A DNA stretch of 5,704 nucleotides. Origin: Nitrospira sp. (lineage in GTDB: Bacteria; Nitrospirota; Nitrospiria; Nitrospirales; Nitrospiraceae). The stretch covers positions 1 to 5,704 of the forward strand of contig JABMDG010000186.1 of the NCBI GenBank assembly GCA_015904045.1. Reading direction: 5' to 3'. Positions 1 through 4,271 of this stretch are shown piece by piece. The translations under genes were made by a program, and so were the position numbers. Each line of letters starts with the position of its first letter. Within the stretch, counting starts at the first letter, position 1. Under the pieces are notes generated by a model. It made no database searches and had not been told where the DNA came from. It saw nothing but the letters and a program-made list of their open reading frames with translations.

Positions 1-1790
1 GCGTCCACGTAGGTCGATTTGAGTTTGCTGATGCTTCGGTAGCTCAGAATCTGTGCCGGCAGTTCGTGTTGTGCGGCGAGTTGCGTGAGCGTGTCCTCGT
101 CCGTGGAGTAGCCGGTTTTCGTTTTACGAAGCGGTTTGAGCCCCAGCTTCTCGAACAGGACCGTGGCCAACTGCTTGGGCGAATTGATATTGAATTCACC
201 GCCGGCTACGGCGGCAATGGACTCCATCATCCGGTCGAGGTCTCGTTCCAGTTCCTTGCTCAGGGCGTGCAGCCCCTCGACATCTAATAGAAATCCATTT
301 CGCTCGATCTCAGCCAGCACCGGCACGAGCGGCATTTCGACTTCTTGGAACAGTTTGAGACTGCCTTGGTCCTTCAGTTGCTCCAGCATGATCGGCATGA
401 TCTTGGCAATGACTGACGCGCATTCGGCCGCTTCGTCGCTCGACCCGGACGTTTCATCGAACAGCGAAGTCGGCGCGGATTGTGCTTTCCCGTGCGCGCC
501 CATGCGGTGGTCCAGCAGCTCCAGAGCAAGGGTGTCGAGTTGATGGTCGCGGCGGTTGGGGCGCAACAAATAGTCAGCCACCATCGTGTCGGCATAGGGG
601 GCGGCGAGCGTGATCCCGATTCGATGGAAGGCCAGGAGTGTGGCCTTCAAGTCGTGGGCGGCCTTGGTTCTGGTTGGCTCGTGCAACAGCGATGTGATGG
701 ACCTCAGGTAGTCATGCACATCGAGCGGGATGTAGGCGGTCTGGTCTCCGGTCGAAAGCGCAATCCCCTGGACCTCCGCTTGTACGCCGGTTCCCCCGGC
801 AAGCAGGCATCGCACGGCCAGCGTGGCTCCCTTCGGCAACGATTCCACAAACGCATGCGCCGCCTGCTCGCTCTCGATCCTCTCGGCCGCCGCCTGCTCC
901 CTCTTCGGCGGCTCGTCCGAGGCCTGGAGCGACTTGAGCAGCGAGGTGAACTCCAACTCACGAAGCAGCGCGCTGAGTTGGTCCATGTGCGGCGGTTTGA
1001 TGTGGAGCGCTTCTTGGTCGAATGCCACGGGACTGTCAGTCTCGATCGTGGCTAGTTTCCGGCTCAGGCGCGCGTTGTCGGCCTGTTCGGTCAGCAGCGT
1101 TTTGGTCCGCGTCGGCGTCACGTCCTCGACTCGTCGCAACACCTCCTCGATCGTTCCGAACTGGGCGATCAACTTCATGGCGGTCTTTTCACCGATGCCT
1201 TTCACGCCGGGAATGTTGTCTGTGGCGTCGCCCATCAGTCCCATGATTTCCACCACACGCCCCGGTTCCACGCCGAACCGCTCGATACATTCCGCTTCAC
1301 CGAACCACTTGTCTTTGACGGGATCGTAGATCCGGACGTGCGGGGTGAGGAGTTGGAACATATCTTTGTCGCCGGTGACGATGACCACGTCGTAGCCGGC
1401 CTGTTCAGCCTTGCGCGCGAGGGTGCCGATCAGGTCGTCCGCTTCGTAGCCGGCCTGTCGTAGTCCGGGAATCGCCAGGGCCTCAACGACGCGGTGGATG
1501 TAGGGGATCTGCGCTTTCATGCCGTCGGGCATGGGTGGACGCTGGGCCTTGTACTCTTTGAACTCTTCATGCCGGAGCGTCGGCCCCTTTTCATCGAAGG
1601 CCACGGCCAAGCCATCCGGTTGCCGCTCACGGATGATCTTCAGCAGCATGGTGGTGAAGCCGTACACCGCGTTGGTCTGGAGACCTTTGGAATTGTTCAG
1701 CGGGGGGAGGGCGAAGAAGGCACGATAGATATACGCGCTGCCGTCGATCAGATAGAGCGTGGGGCGTCTGTCGGTTTGCGGCGATATCAT
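1..1790 (-). CDS. polA: DNA polymerase I, N-terminal 596 residues (3' part of gene outside window)
   Basis: DNA polymerase I fills gaps and removes RNA primers in replication and excision repair. The minus-strand frame is open from an ATG at 1790 to the left edge, giving 596 codons of a protein usually near 900. Residues 11-290 form the 5'-3' exonuclease domain: LYLIDGSAYIYRAFFALP at 12-29, an acidic GYEADDLIG at 114-122, VTGDKDMFQLL at 138-148, and GLMGDATDNIPGVKGIGEKTA at 184-204 with its helix-hairpin-helix. Residues about 305-475 correspond to the 3'-5' exonuclease domain, but its catalytic residues look lost (R327/L329 at the DxE site, T384, C457). From about 478 the polymerase domain begins (VEMPLVPVLAEIERNG, then KLKSTYVD at 589-596); the catalytic palm and fingers lie off-window. 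No Shine-Dalgarno is evident before the ATG, but the family N-terminus fits this start. The gene follows the PGPGW-like gene on the same strand after a repeat-rich 117-base gap. Confidence 0.96.
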   Translation of the reverse strand, partial: MISPQTDRRPTLYLIDGSAYIYRAFFALPPLNNSKGLQTNAVYGFTTMLLKIIRERQPDGLAVAFDEKGPTLRHEEFKEYKAQRPPMPDGMKAQIPYIHRVVEALAIPGLRQAGYEADDLIGTLARKAEQAGYDVVIVTGDKDMFQLLTPHVRIYDPVKDKWFGEAECIERFGVEPGRVVEIMGLMGDATDNIPGVKGIGEKTAMKLIAQFGTIEEVLRRVEDVTPTRTKTLLTEQADNARLSRKLATIETDSPVAFDQEALHIKPPHMDQLSALLRELEFTSLLKSLQASDEPPKREQAAAERIESEQAAHAFVESLPKGATLAVRCLLAGGTGVQAEVQGIALSTGDQTAYIPLDVHDYLRSITSLLHEPTRTKAAHDLKATLLAFHRIGITLAAPYADTMVADYLLRPNRRDHQLDTLALELLDHRMGAHGKAQSAPTSLFDETSGSSDEAAECASVIAKIMPIMLEQLKDQGSLKLFQEVEMPLVPVLAEIERNGFLLDVEGLHALSKELERDLDRMMESIAAVAGGEFNINSPKQLATVLFEKLGLKPLRKTKTGYSTDEDTLTQLAAQHELPAQILSYRSISKLKSTYVD

Positions 1791-1820
1791 GGGTGTTGCC
1801 GGTGGTCGAAATTGTCTTGT

Positions 1821-1906
1821 TGAGGACTGAGGGCTGAGGACTGAGGGTCGAGTAAAGGCGTCAGCCCATGAAGGATCGTAGTCCTCAGTCCTTTCATCTC
1901 AGTCCT
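1821..1906. repeat. Direct and inverted GGACTGAGG-type repeats in the polA upstream gap
   Basis: The 13-mer TGAGGACTGAGGG occurs twice in tandem (1821-1833 and 1835-1847, period 14). Its reverse complement appears as CCTCAGTCCT (1883-1892, 10 bases) and CTCAGTCCT (1898-1906, 9 bases). Either left copy can pair with either right copy. A further 7-bp stem, GGGCTGA (1831-1837) with TCAGCCC (1861-1867), would compete with these pairings, as would a bulged ATGAAGGA (1868-1875) with TCCTTTCAT (1889-1897). The block lies between the stop of the PGPGW-like gene and the polA start, so it would be in the polA leader if the two are co-transcribed. It could be a terminator or attenuator, or one copy of a dispersed intergenic repeat; the sequence alone does not decide. 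No U-tract of the classic terminator type follows any stem. Confidence 0.75.
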
Positions 1907-1907
1907 G

Positions 1908-2339
1908 CTAGGGGTCCGGGGCGATGATCAACGGAGGCTTGCCGAATTTCTCGCGCATGCCGTTAATCGTATTCAAGACTGCCGGCTGTCCGATCAGCTT
2001 GGCTTCGAGCTTGCGTTTGCCTGGAAAATCCAGCATGGAAATGCCGATCAACATGGTCAAGATGCCCTGCCCCGGGAGAAACAGCATGAGAAAGCCGGCG
2101 AAGAGGAAAATCGTACCCACGACGTTCTTGACGAGATGGCCGAGCACCCGGAGCACCGGGTGGTGATCCTCCATCCAGGGACGCGGAACGCGGATGTCGA
2201 AGAAGTCTGTCGGTAACCTGACCAGGATAAATGGAATCGCGATCAATGACCCGACGAAAAACACAATCGACAGGACGGTGAGGGCCACCAGCGTTTCGGC
2301 TGACACATATTGTTGAACCGTTGAAAGGAGCCAATCCAT
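1908..2339 (-). CDS. Small membrane protein, PGPGW-like family
   Basis: A 143-residue inner-membrane protein of unknown function. The ATG at 2339 is preceded by AGGA about 10 bases upstream, and the stop is TAG at 1908-1910. One long hydrophobic segment spans about residues 16-41. A second hydrophobic region spans about 72-103 and is broken by LFLPGQGILTMLIGISMLDFPGKRK (87-110). This resembles the signature of the putative transmembrane PGPGW family, in which a Pro-Gly-Pro-Gly-Trp turn sits between two membrane helices; here the motif reads PGQGI. The basic run GKRKLEAK after the second helix pair and the charged, polar C-terminus (REKFGKPP) suggest a soluble tail. The gene is divergent from the exported-protein gene and on the same strand as polA. 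Family membership is by eye from the motif and topology, and no biochemical role is known to me. Confidence 0.85.
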   Translation of the reverse strand: MDWLLSTVQQYVSAETLVALTVLSIVFFVGSLIAIPFILVRLPTDFFDIRVPRPWMEDHHPVLRVLGHLVKNVVGTIFLFAGFLMLFLPGQGILTMLIGISMLDFPGKRKLEAKLIGQPAVLNTINGMREKFGKPPLIIAPDP

Positions 2340-2348
2340 CGAGCGGGC

Positions 2349-2377
2349 ATCCTAACACGTGCTCCGGCACCCCTCAA
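2349..2377 (-). promoter_or_regulatory. Weak candidate sigma70 promoter for the PGPGW-like gene
   Basis: On the minus strand, TTGAGG (2377-2372) and TAGGAT (2354-2349) each match the sigma70 consensus at four of six bases, with exactly 17 bases between them. The -10 hexamer ends only nine bases before the ATG at 2339, so a transcript from it would be nearly leaderless, and the same bases also supply the AGGA that could serve as a Shine-Dalgarno. It cannot easily do both jobs, so this remains a tentative call. Confidence 0.25.
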
Positions 2378-2385
2378 GGTGAGGG
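2371..2385. repeat. Short palindrome CCCTCA-AGG-TGAGGG in the divergent region
   Basis: Six-base arms CCCTCA (2371-2376) and TGAGGG (2380-2385) are perfect reverse complements around a three-base centre. The palindrome sits between the two divergent genes and overlaps the candidate -35 of the minus-strand gene. A smaller inverted pair, GTGC (2359-2362) with GCAC (2367-2370), lies next to it. It could be an operator half-site pair or a small RNA hairpin. A palindrome of this size can also occur by chance. Confidence 0.4.
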
Positions 2386-2413
2386 ACGCTCAAGTCCGTA
2401 TCATGGCTGGGTG

Positions 2414-2442
2414 TTTACGCGGTCGCCCACGGTGGCTATAAT
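2414..2442 (+). promoter_or_regulatory. Sigma70-type promoter of the exported-protein/DsrE unit
   Basis: A perfect TATAAT -10 hexamer lies at 2437-2442. TTTACG at 2414-2419 matches TTGACA at four of six positions, and the spacer is exactly 17 bases. Transcription would start near 2449, leaving a short leader of about 15 bases. GGAG at 2453-2456 then provides a Shine-Dalgarno seven bases before the ATG at 2464. This is the most consensus-like promoter in the window and suggests constitutive, reasonably strong expression of the two downstream genes. Confidence 0.7.
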
Positions 2443-2463
2443 GCCCCGTCATGGAGCCTGGCC

Positions 2464-2817
2464 ATGGATCTGTTCACGCGGAATGCAATGGTCGCGGGGC
2501 TCCTGATGATTGCGACGCTCTCCGCCATTCCCTCCATCCAAGCGGGCGACCCTCCTGCATCCGGTGATGCACTTGAGATCGAGATCACCAAGAAAGGGCT
2601 CGGCAAACAGGTGGTCATCTCGCTGGGAACGAAAGAATGGTTCATGCTGATCGACGTGACACCGGAAAATTCCGTCGTCGTTCGGCAGGAGAAAGACCGC
2701 GATCAGTATCTCCTCGATGAAAGCGAAACCCACGATCGCCCCATGACGCAGGGCGAAGTGGATGCCGCGATCGCCGACTATATCAACAGCGTCAAGACAC
2801 GCGTGAAGACACCATAA
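2464..2817 (+). CDS. Small exported protein of unknown function
   Basis: A 117-residue protein I do not recognise. The N-terminus is a classic signal peptide: a short charged start (MDLFTRN), a hydrophobic core at about 8-25 (MVAGLLMIATLSAIPSI) and a likely signal peptidase I site after A27 (IQA|GD). There is no cysteine, so it is not a lipoprotein. The mature part of about 90 residues has an extended, beta-prone stretch at about 36-75 (LEIEITKKGLG, KQVVISLG, WFMLIDVTPE, SVVVRQ). A charged segment and a helical end (EVDAAIADYINSVKTRV, about 98-114) follow. Together these point to a small soluble periplasmic protein. The start is supported by GGAG seven bases upstream and a promoter just before that. 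Its stop codon is five bases from the start of the DsrE-like gene, so the two are very probably co-transcribed. No enzymatic motif is visible. Confidence 0.85.
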   Translation: MDLFTRNAMVAGLLMIATLSAIPSIQAGDPPASGDALEIEITKKGLGKQVVISLGTKEWFMLIDVTPENSVVVRQEKDRDQYLLDESETHDRPMTQGEVDAAIADYINSVKTRVKTP

Positions 2818-2822
2818 ACGCT

Positions 2823-3242
2823 ATGCCGCAGCCTCCCAAGTTCGTCATTTTCGCCCATAACGCCACCTACGATAAGTTGCATCAAGTGGCGACGATCGGC
2901 ATGACTGCGGCGGCGATGGGCAAAGACGTCATCGTGGTGTTGCTGTTCTGGACCATCAAGAAATTGGCGGAGGGCAAGATCGACCAGCTCGACTTTCCCC
3001 CGGAATACGCCGGGTCCGCCGAGGAAGTCGCCCGTTTATTGAAAGACAAGAACGTCCCGAAGATTTCAGAGATGTTTCAAGACGCGAAACACGTCGGCAA
3101 ATTCAGGCTGATCGCGTGCAGCGCCGGTCTGGAATACATGGGGGTGGAGAGCCAGGCGGTGGAAACGCGCGTCGATGAGGTCATGGGGCTGCCCGCTATT
3201 CTCAAACTCACGGAAGAGGCGGAAACGAAGCTGTTCATCTGA
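2823..3242 (+). CDS. DsrE-like family protein
   Basis: A 139-residue cytoplasmic protein with the DsrE/DsrF-like fold seen in sulfur-relay and related small proteins. Visible hallmarks are the opening beta-strand and loop KFVIFAHNATYDKLHQVATIGMTAA (6-30), then GKDVIVVLLFWTIKKLA (33-49). A single cysteine, C99, lies in the strand-loop FRLIACSAGLEYMGV (94-108), where family members place their reactive cysteine. The C-terminus, VDEVMGLPAILKLTEEAETKLFI (117-139), matches the usual gvvGla.fl...lfi ending. The length is typical of stand-alone members. There is no signal peptide. It starts five bases after the exported-protein gene, with no obvious Shine-Dalgarno of its own, so translational coupling is likely. 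No dsr sulfite-reductase or tus genes are nearby, so a sulfur-transfer role is only an inference from the family; many members have no assigned function. Confidence 0.88.
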   Translation: MPQPPKFVIFAHNATYDKLHQVATIGMTAAAMGKDVIVVLLFWTIKKLAEGKIDQLDFPPEYAGSAEEVARLLKDKNVPKISEMFQDAKHVGKFRLIACSAGLEYMGVESQAVETRVDEVMGLPAILKLTEEAETKLFI

Positions 3243-3252
3243 ACACGTCGCT

Positions 3253-3298
3253 CGTATCTCGCAAACATCGCTTCTCCTCCAGGGCTTCAGGAGATACG
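3253..3298. terminator. Weak inverted repeat between the convergent DsrE-like and nth genes
   Basis: CGTATCTC (3253-3260) and GAGATACG (3291-3298) are perfect 8-bp arms around a 30-base loop. A competing smaller stem uses TCTCCT (3273-3278) and AGGAGA (3289-3294) with a 10-base loop. The position, 10 bases after the DsrE-like stop and 9 bases beyond the nth stop on the other strand, suits a two-way terminator. Neither strand has a run of T after a stem, so intrinsic termination is doubtful. Confidence 0.35.
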
Positions 3299-3306
3299 CT
3301 TCACGC

Positions 3307-3966
3307 TTAACGGCTTTTTGTCACGCCCACCCGATCACAGTATGACGTCAGCTTGCATGTGCTGCAGAAGGGCGAGACAGGCTGGCAGAGATTCTGGCCA
3401 TAGGGGACCAGCAGGTCGTTGAAGGTGATCCAGTAGCGTTTGGGCAGCGTATCCCGCAAGGCTTGTTCGCTCTCTTCCGGCGTCTTCGTCTTGATGTATC
3501 CCCACCGGTTGCTGATCCGGTGGACGTGGATATCGACGCAAATACCGGGCTTGCCGTAGCCGACCGTCACGACCAGGTTCGCCGTTTTTCTCCCGACTCC
3601 GGGCAGCGTCACCAGCTCGTCGATGGAATCGGGTACGGTTCCTCCGTAGGCATCGAGCAGCCGGTCGCAAATCTGATGAATCGATTTGGCTTTGGTCCGG
3701 TAGAAGCCGACGGGATAGATCGCCCGCTCGATCTTCTTGAGCGGCAACTTCAACATGGCCGCCGGTGTCCGGGCCAGCGCGAAGAGCCGGTGGCTTGCTT
3801 CGTCAGTCGTTTTATCTTTCGTTCGCAGACTCAGCAGGCAGGAAATCAAAATGAGAAAGGGATCGCGGTTGGATTCCCGCGCGATGACGCCGACGACCGG
3901 TTCCTGCCACCGGCGAATCTCCTGCTTGACGATCCGAATCGCGGCATGAATCTGTTCCTGACGCAT
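3307..3966 (-). CDS. nth: Endonuclease III, DNA glycosylase/AP lyase
   Basis: This base-excision repair enzyme removes oxidised pyrimidines and nicks the DNA at the abasic site. The protein has 219 residues, close to the usual 210-220. The helix-hairpin-helix LPGVGRKTANLV (121-132) contains the catalytic lysine K127. The catalytic aspartate is D145 in VDIHVHRISNRWG (144-156). The C-terminal [4Fe-4S] loop has C194, C201, C204 and C210 with the canonical C-x6-C-x2-C-x5-C spacing. All catalytic and cluster ligands are present, so it should be active. One difference from E. coli Nth is LSLRTKD (45-51), where the family often has LSxQxxD, giving Arg in place of the helix-inserting Gln41. The start is the ATG at 3966; no strong Shine-Dalgarno is visible. 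It is the last of three same-strand genes, 69 bases after rpsU, and convergent with the DsrE-like gene. Confidence 0.96.
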   Translation of the reverse strand: MRQEQIHAAIRIVKQEIRRWQEPVVGVIARESNRDPFLILISCLLSLRTKDKTTDEASHRLFALARTPAAMLKLPLKKIERAIYPVGFYRTKAKSIHQICDRLLDAYGGTVPDSIDELVTLPGVGRKTANLVVTVGYGKPGICVDIHVHRISNRWGYIKTKTPEESEQALRDTLPKRYWITFNDLLVPYGQNLCQPVSPFCSTCKLTSYCDRVGVTKSR

Positions 3967-4017
3967 GAGAGAACCGCAGGGATGACGAGGAGCTTGAGGA
4001 GAGTGAGAGGGCTTGCA

Positions 4018-4034
4018 CGGCGGCAGCGCCGCCG
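4018..4034 (-). terminator. GC-rich hairpin directly after rpsU
   Basis: CGGCGGC (4018-4024) and GCCGCCG (4028-4034) form a perfect 7-bp all-GC stem with a three-base loop, one base after the rpsU stop codon. On the minus strand it is followed by a pyrimidine-rich but not T-rich stretch (TGCAAGCCCTCTCACTCTCC). It may stabilise the 3' end of the rpsU message or cause partial termination before nth. The missing U-tract argues against an efficient intrinsic terminator. Confidence 0.5.
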
Positions 4035-4035
4035 A

Positions 4036-4230
4036 CTACTCGGGTTTCCGTTTCGAGAGCCACTTCTGGCGGCGCCGTTGGGCTTCGCGTTGTTTCGCCT
4101 TTTTTCTGACACTCGGCTTCTCATAAAACCGGCGGCGTTTCAGTTCACGAAACAAGCCTTCACCGGCCAGTTTTTTCTTGGCGACCTTCAGAGCTTTTTC
4201 AACATTGTTATTGAAGACTTTGATTTCCAT
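4036..4230 (-). CDS. rpsU: 30S ribosomal protein S21
   Basis: S21 is a small, basic protein of the 30S ribosomal subunit that contacts the 3' end region of 16S rRNA and helps translation initiation. The 64-residue product has the family layout: a short strand and helix (MEIKVFNNNVEKALKVAKKK, 1-20), then GLFRELKRRRFYEKPSVRKK (25-44) with the diagnostic R-R-x-F/Y-Y-E-K-P-S core. The tail is very basic (REAQRRRQKWLSKRK). It is slightly shorter than the 71-residue E. coli protein, which is normal across phyla. The ATG at 4230 is preceded by a weak GGA-containing element (CGGAACGG). The gene lies 41 bases downstream of the formiminotransferase-cyclodeaminase gene on the same strand. I see no convincing promoter in that gap, so it may be read through from upstream or driven from inside the upstream gene. 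Confidence 0.96.
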   Translation of the reverse strand: MEIKVFNNNVEKALKVAKKKLAGEGLFRELKRRRFYEKPSVRKKAKQREAQRRRQKWLSKRKPE

Positions 4231-4271
4231 CCGTTCCGACTTTTCACTTTCTCAGGCGTGGCCTGGTTGCA

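Noticed and set aside
480..1055. Plus-strand open frame of 191 codons
   Set aside because: It lies wholly antisense to polA, whose minus-strand frame carries clear DNA polymerase I motifs. The plus-strand product is rich in Arg, Gly and Leu with no recognisable domain, as expected for a shadow in GC-rich DNA.
1963..2370. Minus-strand 135-codon frame overlapping the PGPGW-like gene
   Set aside because: It is an alternative frame of the same strand. The 1908-2339 frame has two clean membrane segments and the PGPGW-like motif, while this one is low in hydrophobic runs and rich in Arg, Pro and Gly.
3967..4010. GAGGAG-type short direct repeats in the rpsU-nth gap
   Set aside because: They are low-complexity purine-rich stretches with irregular spacing and no symmetry, too short to call a repeat element.
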